Of a stretch of 9,819 nt of DNA, positions 1 through 6,582 are shown in pieces. The notes beneath the pieces are model-generated. The model did not search any database, was not told the DNA's origin, and saw nothing but the letters and a program-made list of their open reading frames with translations. Positions within the stretch are counted from its first letter, which is position 1. Each line of letters begins with the position of its first letter. Where the stretch lies: assembly GCA_029856375.1 (NCBI GenBank), contig JAHQWX010000042.1, forward strand, positions 1-9,819. The letters are read 5' to 3'. Made by a program: the position numbers and the translations under genes. The DNA is from Promethearchaeia archaeon (GTDB lineage: Archaea; Asgardarchaeota; Lokiarchaeia; Sigyniarchaeales; SOKP01).

Positions 1-2
1 TC

Positions 3-200
3 AATCTGAATGATTATTCCTCCCTGATGGCATTGGCCGCTGTTACTGTTGTTATAGGAACCTTTGTCCTATTATACGGGTCAAAGGCTTTTCGTACGGC
101 TCTTTTTCCCCTTGTTTTCCTGGTTTTTATGATCCCGGTTCCCAGTCCCCTGATGAACCTGATCATATCGGTTCTCCAATTAGGGTTTCTTCGCATCTGA
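3..200 (+). pseudogene. Exosortase/archaeosortase-family protein, internal fragment
   Basis: This open frame enters from the left edge and stops at TGA 198-200. It has 65 codons in the window and no start here. It contains two hydrophobic stretches, and the second carries the exosortase-like pattern FPLVFLVFMIPVPSP, preceded by LLYGSKAFRTAL. Exosortases and archaeosortases are polytopic transpeptidases that process C-terminal sorting signals on surface proteins. Their catalytic Cys, Arg and His lie C-terminal to this FP...MIPxP segment, so none is present. Similarity runs to about SVLQ (near 177); the last residues are antisense hdrA sequence. Hand-counted GC for 1-170 is about 45%, with codons such as CTG, CCC and CTC, well above the peptidase region. 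The family call rests on recalled motif shape; another polytopic membrane protein is possible. If the junction with hdrA is real, this is a broken gene; if the contig is chimeric, it is just a gene fragment. Confidence 0.6.
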
Positions 201-1590
201 GTATCAGATTCTTGGTTTTTGGGTCCTCTTTCAATTTACCAACTTTTCCGTTGATATACATGATTCCAGCTTCTCTCGAGCGTTTGTAATATTCCTCGTA
301 CATCTTACCGGGACACCTCATATCAATGTACGAAACAATGATATTAGTATCCGGATACTCGGATTTTATGAGTTTGGAATTTTTTACAGAGAGCAAGCAA
401 CAGACATTACTGCACCACGGATGTTCTTCGTTTCGCGATCCAACGCAGTTAATGAATAATACATTTTTTGGTCTCTTGCCGTCAGATGGGCGCTTTAGAT
501 GCCCCAATGTTGGACCGTTTGGAGCCAGAATTCTTTCAAGTTCGATTTGAGTCACTACATTCTCGAATTTTCCATAGCCATATTCTTCTCCTGTATAAAG
601 GTCCCAACCAGTTGCAATTATTATCGTTCCTACTTCTAAATCAACGATTTCAGGTTCTTGACTTAAATCAATGCAATGAACATCGCATGAATCAACACAC
701 GCGTAACACTCTACGCACGAATCCTTTGCTAGGTCGTACACAGCAGGAACTGCTTGTGCAAACGCAATGTCTATGCATTTACGAGCCGAAAAATCCTCGT
801 CGAAGTAATTCGTAATGTAAATTGGGCACACATCCGTACATTGACCACAACCCGTACATATATCGTCATAGACATATCGCGGATTTTTTTGGACCTGTAC
901 TTCGAAGTTTCCAATATACCCAAGAATTTGTTTCACTTCCGAATAGGAGTATATGGTTATGTTCGGATGTCTATTTGCCTCCAACATTTTAGGACCGAGA
1001 ATTCATATAGAACAATCGTCGGTGGGGAATGTTCGATCTAATTGAGCCATTCTCCCTCCAGTTGTCGTTTTCTTCTCGACAAGATAAACTTGAAAGCCTT
1101 CTTCAGCCAAATCTATAGCTGCAGTTAAGCCGGCAATTCCGCCTCCAACTACCAAGCAAGCTTTTTTAACCGGGACTCTCTTCGTTGGTACTGCTTCTAA
1201 AAGATCCGCTCTCGCGATACCAGCTTTTATTAATTCTAAAGCTTTCGCGGTTGCTTCCTCTGGCTTCTCCATGTGCACAAAACTGCAATGCTCTCGAATA
1301 TTCACGAATTCGAGCATGCGTGGAGGCAATCCTGCATCTGCTAATACGCTATGAAACACAGGTTGGTGCGTTCTAGGAGTACACGCAGCCACAACAACTC
1401 TTTCAAGGTCATGTTCCTTGATGTAATCGATAATAAAATCGGCTCCCGTGTCTGTACAGATATTTAAGTACTCCCAAGCCCAGACATTTTCTTCTTTATT
1501 GATTTCCTCGATAATCTTCGAAACATCGATAACCCCCGCAATATTTATACCTCAGCGACATACAAAAACACCAATGCGAGCATCAGCCAT
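163..1590 (-). CDS. hdrA: Heterodisulfide reductase subunit A (HdrA), predicted two-selenocysteine form, 3'-truncated
   Basis: HdrA is the FAD and iron-sulfur subunit of cytoplasmic heterodisulfide reductase complexes, where it carries out flavin-based electron bifurcation together with HdrBC and a hydrogenase or other donor. Reading from ATG 1588-1590, the order is: N-terminal domain with VFVCRxGINIAG (residues 8-19), VVAACTPRTHQ (67-76), FAD-binding VVGGGIAGL (147-155), DDCSI-x-ILGPKM (191-202), an inserted ferredoxin domain CTGCGQCTDVCP (245-256) and CVECYACVDSC (292-302), GTIIIATG, then cluster cysteines 382, 393, 397 and 398 in CVGSR...WCSNVCC. In-frame TGA codons fall at residue 13 (1552-1554) and residue 196 (1003-1005). 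Both sit where HdrA normally has Cys, so I read them as Sec, not as nonsense mutations. Homology ends at GEPI (166-168). The TGA at 163-165 lies past a junction, and about 180 residues including the C-terminal ferredoxin domain are missing. Because the 3' end is lost, no archaeal SECIS element can be sought here. Confidence 0.9.
1003..1005 (-). other. In-frame TGA, predicted Sec196 of HdrA
   Basis: The reverse strand reads TGT TCT ATA TGA ATT CTC, giving C-S-I-stop-I-L. HdrA homologues have DCSICILxPKM here, and the conserved frame continues without shift on both sides. Methanococcal HdrA is known to carry selenocysteine in this thioredoxin-reductase-like region, so Sec insertion is the natural reading. 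Confidence 0.85.
1552..1554 (-). other. In-frame TGA, predicted Sec13 of HdrA
   Basis: The reverse strand reads GTA TGT CGC TGA GGT ATA, giving V-C-R-stop-G-I. HdrA proteins normally have CxCG at this point (for example VCHCG.NIAG). The TGA therefore replaces the second Cys of that motif, with the frame intact upstream to ATG 1588-1590 and downstream into the rest of HdrA. Confidence 0.8.
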
Positions 1591-1596
1591 TTTCTA

Positions 1597-1603
1597 CACC
1601 TTT
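1597..1603 (-). promoter_or_regulatory. Ribosome binding site of hdrA
   Basis: On the minus strand AAAGGTG ends 6 nt before the ATG at 1588-1590. It supports that ATG as the start, upstream of the first TGA. A stronger-looking GGAGGT (1613-1618) lies about 22 nt from the ATG, too far to serve it directly, and has no start codon at the right distance. Confidence 0.45.
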
Positions 1604-1650
1604 TGTTGTTATACCTCCAATATCGTGTTTTTTTGATTACTATTTAGCTT

Positions 1651-1670
1651 ACAGATTTAAATATTAAATT
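1651..1670 (-). promoter_or_regulatory. Probable TATA-type promoter of hdrA
   Basis: The minus strand reads AATTTAATATTTAAATCTGT, an AT-only core resembling an archaeal TATA box, about 65 nt upstream of the hdrA ATG. Transcription would start near 1630-1640 and leave a leader of roughly 45 nt. The surrounding spacer is also AT-rich, which limits certainty. Confidence 0.4.
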
Positions 1671-1806
1671 ATTAATTGTTATGGAGTTTAATATAAGATT
1701 CTTTAAAAGTTTTTAAAATTAAGATTTTTTAAAATATCTCAATTCGATCAATATTTTCGGAGTTTTTTACGAAAACGATACGACAGTTTTCTTTTTGATT
1801 AATCTG

Positions 1807-1812
1807 AAAAAA
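1807..1812 (-). terminator. Possible T-tract terminator after the peptidase array
   Basis: A run of six T on the minus strand lies about 45 nt past the TAA of the leftmost peptidase gene, in an AT-rich stretch (1591-1857) without any gene. Archaea often terminate at oligo-T tracts without a hairpin. T-runs are common at this base composition, so the call is weak. Confidence 0.25.
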
Positions 1813-1857
1813 TCTAATAACAATAATAAATGAAAATGATGACAAAAATCAGTTTAA

Positions 1858-3366
1858 TTATTTTTCATCTACGAGTTTGATGTATTCCAAGGAGATTTTC
1901 AGTGCATTTTCCATAGCACAGCGGACATTTCTATTCTTCCAGCTTGTTCCATGGTCATTGCACGGCCGTCTCTCTCTATTTACCATGCTTAAATTGTCTC
2001 TTGTTGAGTGATAAAAATGTAAAAAGTCAGGAATATGGAGACTCGCTATTGTTGTTGCTCTTAATCCCCCCATTACTAAGCCAGCTCCGTCAGAACCACC
2101 ACCTAAAGTAGACATCTGAGAAATTATATAGTTTTTATTTAAATTTTTTGCTATTTTTTCTAAATCAGAAACAATTTCTTTATCTAAATTAGTTCTTGTT
2201 GTTTTTTCTCTTGTAAAAAACTGTAGATATTCTGAATATTGTATATTATCAAAATTCACGCATGTTGTATTAATTTTATTATATTCTTTTGAATATTTCT
2301 CAGAAAATTCTCGAGATCCACGCAAGCCCACCTCTTCTGCACCACAAATTAGAATTTTTATTTCACTATTTTTAGGAAAAAATATTCTATATTTTTCCTT
2401 CCACTCGGAGAGAACTTTTGCAATACACAAACAAGTAGCTACTCCCGCTAAATTATCGGTTGCACCTGGGGATCCGTTCTTATTTTGGAAAAAAGACACT
2501 AATATATATGTTGGAATTAAATAAATAATAAAAATTAAAGAAGAAACAGTAAGATTTGATTTAAACACCCCAAATAGAAAAAAAATTATAACCGAATAAG
2601 AAAATGCGATGTCAATTAAGATGATCAATGAAGCTAATTTAGTTATTGTCATAAATACCCCGTCAATAAAGCTTTTTGTTCTTCCTAAAATAAAAACAAC
2701 AAATAATAAAGAACCAGGAAATATATAAATTAAAATGTTAGCAATTATAGTAAATACAATCAAATCCTGTCCAAGAATCGCATTAATCAATTGGAAAATA
2801 AAAATAATTAGCCATATGATAATAGATAATAATCCTTTCATTATATAGAATAAATATCCATGTTGAGTATATTGTAATTTATTATAGATTGTGCTATCAA
2901 TATGCGATGAGAAAATTATCCTATTTTTTATTTCATCAGTTGGTTTAATTGTCCCCACAACATTTTGGGAGCGTTTCTTCTTAAATATTGGTGCTAAAAT
3001 CGGTTCGTAACATAAAAATGCCTTGTAAATTATATAAAACACAAATATCGTAATTCCCAAACTCGTGACTGAAAAAATCAGTTTGGATAATTGATTTATA
3101 GAAGTCAAGAAGAAAATTAATATAGTGATACTAAGTATTCCTAAACATACTCTGGTAAATCCTAAAAACGCACGGGGATGGCAATAAAAATCTTCAATTT
3201 CAACAGCATCACAAAATTTCTCTAATTCCTTTTCTGTCCATTCCGATGCTCTCTTCTCATTTTCGCTCCCTGCTGGTCTTGGGCCTATTTCATTAATAAC
3301 ATTTTTTATTACATTATACATGTAATCGGAATTTTCGTCCGAATCAATAATATATTCCTTGCTCAT
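1858..3366 (-). CDS. Membrane-embedded M28-family zinc peptidase, paralog 1 (FLGF subtype)
   Basis: A predicted membrane aminopeptidase-like enzyme of 502 residues; substrate unknown. An N-terminal head (IDSDENSDYMYN at 7-18, GPRPAGSENE at 28-37) is followed by hydrophobic helices near 71-90 and 96-116. A loop then carries NVVGTIKP and SHIDST (H155, D157). Four helices follow between about 171 and 293, and then the rest of the M28 core: GATDNL (D304), CGAEEVGLRGS (E344 probable general base, E345 ligand), NFDNI (D373), GGGSDGAGL and YHSTRD (H453). This copy alone has Asp as the fourth ligand; the other four have Glu. No signal peptide is visible, and KKKR after the second helix suggests, by the positive-inside rule, a cytoplasmic active site (inference). 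The start ATG is preceded at 7 nt by AAAGGAA. The TAA-ended gene is last in the array and lies 42 nt from paralog 2. Confidence 0.85.
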   Translation of the reverse strand: MSKEYIIDSDENSDYMYNVIKNVINEIGPRPAGSENEKRASEWTEKELEKFCDAVEIEDFYCHPRAFLGFTRVCLGILSITILIFFLTSINQLSKLIFSVTSLGITIFVFYIIYKAFLCYEPILAPIFKKKRSQNVVGTIKPTDEIKNRIIFSSHIDSTIYNKLQYTQHGYLFYIMKGLLSIIIWLIIFIFQLINAILGQDLIVFTIIANILIYIFPGSLLFVVFILGRTKSFIDGVFMTITKLASLIILIDIAFSYSVIIFFLFGVFKSNLTVSSLIFIIYLIPTYILVSFFQNKNGSPGATDNLAGVATCLCIAKVLSEWKEKYRIFFPKNSEIKILICGAEEVGLRGSREFSEKYSKEYNKINTTCVNFDNIQYSEYLQFFTREKTTRTNLDKEIVSDLEKIAKNLNKNYIISQMSTLGGGSDGAGLVMGGLRATTIASLHIPDFLHFYHSTRDNLSMVNRERRPCNDHGTSWKNRNVRCAMENALKISLEYIKLVDEK

Positions 3367-3408
3367 GGTTGAATTCCTTTGTTTTAACGATTAAATGCTT
3401 TAGATTTA

Positions 3409-4917
3409 TTAACGATTATTAATAAGCTTGATGTATTCCAAAGAAATTTTAAGAGCGTTTTCCATAGCACCGCGGACATTTCTGTTATTCCAACGAGTTC
3501 CACAATCTTCGTTTGGGCGTCTTTTTTTATTAACCATATCTAGATTATCCCTAGTGGAATGATAATTCCAGCAATAATCTTCATAGTGGAAACCTTCTAA
3601 TGAAGATGCTCTAATACCACCTCGCATTAATCCAGCACTATCGATGGCTCCACTTATAAAAGGCATAGTCGTAATTTTATAATTTAAATTTAACTTTTCT
3701 GCACACGCCGCCAAATCGTAAGCAATCTCTTTATCCAATTCCTGCCTTATTGTATCTTCCCTTGTATAAATTTTTACTTCTTTTGAGTTTGCAATCGTTT
3801 CGAAATTCACGCCTAGCGTCTCTATTTTATTATATTCTTCAGCGTGTCTTTCAGCAAACGCTTGAGATCCTTTTAATCCAGCTTCTTCGCATCCGCAAAT
3901 TAATATTTTAATTTCAGTATTTTTAGGGAAATCTGCATGTTTTTGCACCTTCCAATCGTGCAATATTTTCGCAATACAATGACAAATTGCTACAGCTGTT
4001 AAATTATCAAGCGCCCCAGGGGATGCTTTTCTGCTTTGAAATAAAATAAGTCCAGGTACACATGGTAAAAGATTTAATAGTTCCAAAATTGCAGCATCAA
4101 CTAGAGTAAATCTCGTAACTAAAAAGATATACATAAAATCAATTATATAGGAATAAATAACCATTCCCAAAATTGCGATGAAACCACGCTTGCTCATCTG
4201 GCCGAAAATGTTTAATACAGCCCCCGTCTTGGGTCCTATAACTAACATAATTATCGCCAAAAATCCAGGAAGGCCAATAACTAATATATTAAAAATAATT
4301 CCAAAAACAACGAATTCCTGTCCAATAAATCCATTAATCAATTGGAAAGAATATAATATTGGATAAAAAAAAATAGGAAAAACTCCCATAACAAGTGCGT
4401 ATAAATATCCATGTTGCAAGTATTGGAAGTGATTATAAATAGTACTATCAATATGTCCACAAAAAATAATTCTCTTCTTAACTTCATTAGTAGGACTAAA
4501 TGTACCAATAATATTTTGCGATTTTCTTTTTTTAAAGAGTGGCCATAAAAATTCTTCATAACATAAAAACGATTTATAAAAGATTAGAACACCAAATAAT
4601 CCGGGACCAAGAGATATTACCGACAATACGATTTTAGTAATTGGATCTGAATCTGAAAATATAAAAATAAAAACAGATGTCGCGACTACAAGAAATATAT
4701 ATTTAATAAAACCTAGAAACGAACGCGGACGACAATAAAAATCTTCCCATTCAACTTTATCACAAAACTTTCTTAATTCTTTTTGAGCCCATTCCGAGCC
4801 TTTTCTTTCTCCTTCAGAGCATGGCGGTCTTGGACCTGCTTCCTCGATAATACTCTTAATTACATTATACATATAGTCGGAGTTTTCGTCCGAGTCAATT
4901 ATATATTTCTTAGACAT
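3409..4917 (-). CDS. Membrane-embedded M28-family zinc peptidase, paralog 2 (FLGF subtype)
   Basis: 502 residues with the same length and layout as paralog 1, without net gaps. The N-terminal signature IDSDENSDYMYN and GPRPPCSEGE come first, then helices near 71-88 and 96-116, CGHIDST (H155, D157), four helices about 171-293, GALDNL (D304), CGCEEAGLKGS (E344/E345), NFETI (E373) and YHSTRD (H453). The zinc set is complete, so activity is plausible. It is the most divergent copy at its C-terminal signature: RRPNEDCGTRWNN and RGAMEN, where the others keep a Cys before AMEN, and AIDSAGL replaces the GxxDxAGL seen elsewhere. The ATG start aligns with all paralogs, and its leader contains AAGAATAGGAG 13 nt upstream, shared with paralog 3. 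The stop is TAA. Substrate and partner cannot be inferred from the context. Confidence 0.85.
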   Translation of the reverse strand: MSKKYIIDSDENSDYMYNVIKSIIEEAGPRPPCSEGERKGSEWAQKELRKFCDKVEWEDFYCRPRSFLGFIKYIFLVVATSVFIFIFSDSDPITKIVLSVISLGPGLFGVLIFYKSFLCYEEFLWPLFKKRKSQNIIGTFSPTNEVKKRIIFCGHIDSTIYNHFQYLQHGYLYALVMGVFPIFFYPILYSFQLINGFIGQEFVVFGIIFNILVIGLPGFLAIIMLVIGPKTGAVLNIFGQMSKRGFIAILGMVIYSYIIDFMYIFLVTRFTLVDAAILELLNLLPCVPGLILFQSRKASPGALDNLTAVAICHCIAKILHDWKVQKHADFPKNTEIKILICGCEEAGLKGSQAFAERHAEEYNKIETLGVNFETIANSKEVKIYTREDTIRQELDKEIAYDLAACAEKLNLNYKITTMPFISGAIDSAGLMRGGIRASSLEGFHYEDYCWNYHSTRDNLDMVNKKRRPNEDCGTRWNNRNVRGAMENALKISLEYIKLINNR

Positions 4918-4989
4918 ATTTAAATTTTAGCTCCTATTCTTTTAAAAGATACTATAAAAATTTAGTTAACTGTAAGAGGTTCCTCGACA
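4918..4989 (-). promoter_or_regulatory. 72-nt duplicated spacer upstream of paralog 2 (promoter and leader)
   Basis: This spacer is homologous, base for base in length, to 6511-6582. On the minus strand both contain CAGT(T/C)AA, an AT-rich TATA-like stretch (here TTTTTATAGTAT), then CTTTTA(A/T)AAGAATAGGAG and an AT-rich 13-nt gap to the ATG. The AAGAATAGGAG element at 4931-4941 holds a Shine-Dalgarno-like AGGAG. A promoter in each spacer is inferred, not shown. Confidence 0.45.
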
Positions 4990-6510
4990 TTAGATCTCCT
5001 TTTTGTCGACAAATTTTATGTATTCTATACAGATCTTAAGAACATTTTCCATCGCACAACGAATATTTCTATTTTTCCAATTAGTTCCATGATCGTTGCA
5101 TGGTCGTCGCTCTTTGTTGAGCATATCTAAATTATCCCTGCTAGTATGATAATAGCTTAACATATCATGATTGTGAAATCCTTCGATACAAGTTGCTTGT
5201 AACCCACCTTTTACTAATCCAGCTGCATCAGTTGCACCTGCTAGAGCTGGTTGAGCTAAGATTTTGTAAGAGATATTCAATTTATCTGCTATCTCTTTTA
5301 AATCATTCACAATTTCTATGTCCATTTCTGTCCCAGTTGTATTTTCTCTAGTGTAAAATTTAAGATATTCAGAGTTTACAATACTTTCAAAGTTCACGCA
5401 TTTAGTATAAATCTTGTTATATTGTCTGCTGTGTCTTTGCGCAAATACCATACTTCCTCGCAATCCACATTCTTCACACCCGCAAATCAAGATTTTTATT
5501 TCAGTATTTTTTGGAAAATCTTGATATTGTTGCTCTTTCCAATCGTGCAAGACTTTTGCAATGCCGTGGCAAATTGCAACTGGTGTTAAATTATCTGTTG
5601 CCCCTGGTCCACCTTTTTTATTAACCATGAAAACATCTCCAATGTAGAAAATCATATTCATTAAAACATAAATAATAGCGGAATTAGGTAGAATTAATTC
5701 AAAACCGATTATACAAAAAAATAATACAATTATATATGGAATACTCGTTAAGAAAATGACCATAAAAACAGATGACAAAGGTATTTTTTCTAAATATCCC
5801 GCAAATAATCCTGTTCTAGAAGCAGTCAAAATCATTATCGCGACGATTCCAGGAAAATTAAAAATAAAAATATTAATGCTAAAGGTTAGAACAGTTAATT
5901 CTAGTCCAATTATTGCATAAATCAATTGCAATATATAGATGACAAATAGAGGTAATAGAGAAAATATTCCATTAATAAGAAATAAACTATAAGCATATTT
6001 TGTATATTGTATTTGCCTCCAAATAGTGCTATCAATATGTCCCGAAAATATCACGCGTTTTGTTATTTCCTCTGTTGGTTTTATCGTTCCAACTACATTC
6101 TGTGAAGCTTTTAATTTAGAAATGGGGGCCATGAACTCTTCATAGCGCAAAAAGGATTTATAAAAAGTAAATATGGCGAAAGATATAAGGCCAGTAGAGA
6201 TAATTGAAAAAACTATTTTCGAAATTTGATTAATATTGGTTAATAAAAACAATAATGCGGATGATACTATTAAAGTAAAAGCTACTCTCACCCATGCGGG
6301 TCCTGCAGGTCCCGCTGATGGATAACAATAAAAACCTTCCCAATCTACGCTATCACAATGTTTTTCCAATTCTTTTTGTGACCAAATAGAAGCTGCTTTT
6401 TCGTTCTCAGAGCATGCTGGTCTAGGTCCAATTTCTGTAATGATCGATTTAACAACATTGTACATATAATCTGAATTCTCGTCAGAATCAATAACATATT
6501 CCTTAGTCAT
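4990..6510 (-). CDS. Membrane-embedded M28-family zinc peptidase, paralog 3 (PAGPAWVR subtype)
   Basis: 506 residues, aligning without gaps to paralog 4. The head carries IDSDENSDYMYN and GPRPACSENE. The segment before the first helix reads GPAGPAWVR (67-75), where paralogs 1, 2 and 5 have a shorter FLGF stretch. Helices lie near 76-91 and 98-119; then SGHIDST (H158, D160), four helices about 173-297, GATDNL (D306), CGCEECGLRGS (E346 probable base, E347 ligand), NFESI (E375), GATDAAGL and YHTSRD (H455). The zinc set is complete and Glu is the fourth ligand. The ATG at 6508-6510 is aligned with the other copies and carries the AAGAATAGGAG leader. The stop is TAA. Its closest relative in the window is paralog 4, so the pair probably arose by the most recent local duplication. 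Confidence 0.85.
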   Translation of the reverse strand: MTKEYVIDSDENSDYMYNVVKSIITEIGPRPACSENEKAASIWSQKELEKHCDSVDWEGFYCYPSAGPAGPAWVRVAFTLIVSSALLFLLTNINQISKIVFSIISTGLISFAIFTFYKSFLRYEEFMAPISKLKASQNVVGTIKPTEEITKRVIFSGHIDSTIWRQIQYTKYAYSLFLINGIFSLLPLFVIYILQLIYAIIGLELTVLTFSINIFIFNFPGIVAIMILTASRTGLFAGYLEKIPLSSVFMVIFLTSIPYIIVLFFCIIGFELILPNSAIIYVLMNMIFYIGDVFMVNKKGGPGATDNLTPVAICHGIAKVLHDWKEQQYQDFPKNTEIKILICGCEECGLRGSMVFAQRHSRQYNKIYTKCVNFESIVNSEYLKFYTRENTTGTEMDIEIVNDLKEIADKLNISYKILAQPALAGATDAAGLVKGGLQATCIEGFHNHDMLSYYHTSRDNLDMLNKERRPCNDHGTNWKNRNIRCAMENVLKICIEYIKFVDKKEI

Positions 6511-6582
6511 ATTTAAAATTCAACTCCTATTCTTATAAAAGCTAATATAATATTTTTCTTGACTGTAGAAGACTTTTTATTT
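6511..6582 (-). promoter_or_regulatory. 72-nt duplicated spacer upstream of paralog 3 (promoter and leader)
   Basis: This is the partner of the spacer at 4918-4989, with identical length and the same element order. On the minus strand it has CAGTCAAG, ATATTATATTAG as TATA candidate, CTTTTATAAGAATAGGAG (AGGAG core within 6524-6534) and 13 nt to the ATG. The match shows that the duplicated unit included the upstream leader as well as the coding region. Confidence 0.45.

Noticed and set aside
163..165. A third in-frame TGA as another selenocysteine of HdrA
   Set aside because: HdrA has no conserved Cys right after GEPI, and the following codons (SGSSGDW) do not resemble HdrA and soon meet TAA. 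It is past the junction.
14..196. Small basic ORF on the minus strand at the left edge
   Set aside because: It is antisense to the exosortase-like frame, has no recognisable motif, and its composition is that of a shadow frame.
163..1590. hdrA as an ordinary pseudogene with two nonsense mutations
   Set aside because: Both TGAs fall on conserved Cys positions, there is no TAA, TAG or frameshift, and all other cluster and FAD motifs are intact. Only the 3' truncation is a real defect.
326..1636. Several + strand ORFs of 60-115 codons
   Set aside because: They overlap hdrA or its spacer in antisense, have no motifs, and are explained by the HdrA coding sequence on the other strand.
1771..1791. 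GAAAAC/GTTTTC inverted repeat with a 9-nt loop followed by T5 on the + strand, as a terminator or SECIS-like hairpin
   Set aside because: The stem is only 6 bp, the T-run points along the + strand where there is no gene, and the AT-rich context makes it likely to be chance. It lacks archaeal SECIS features.
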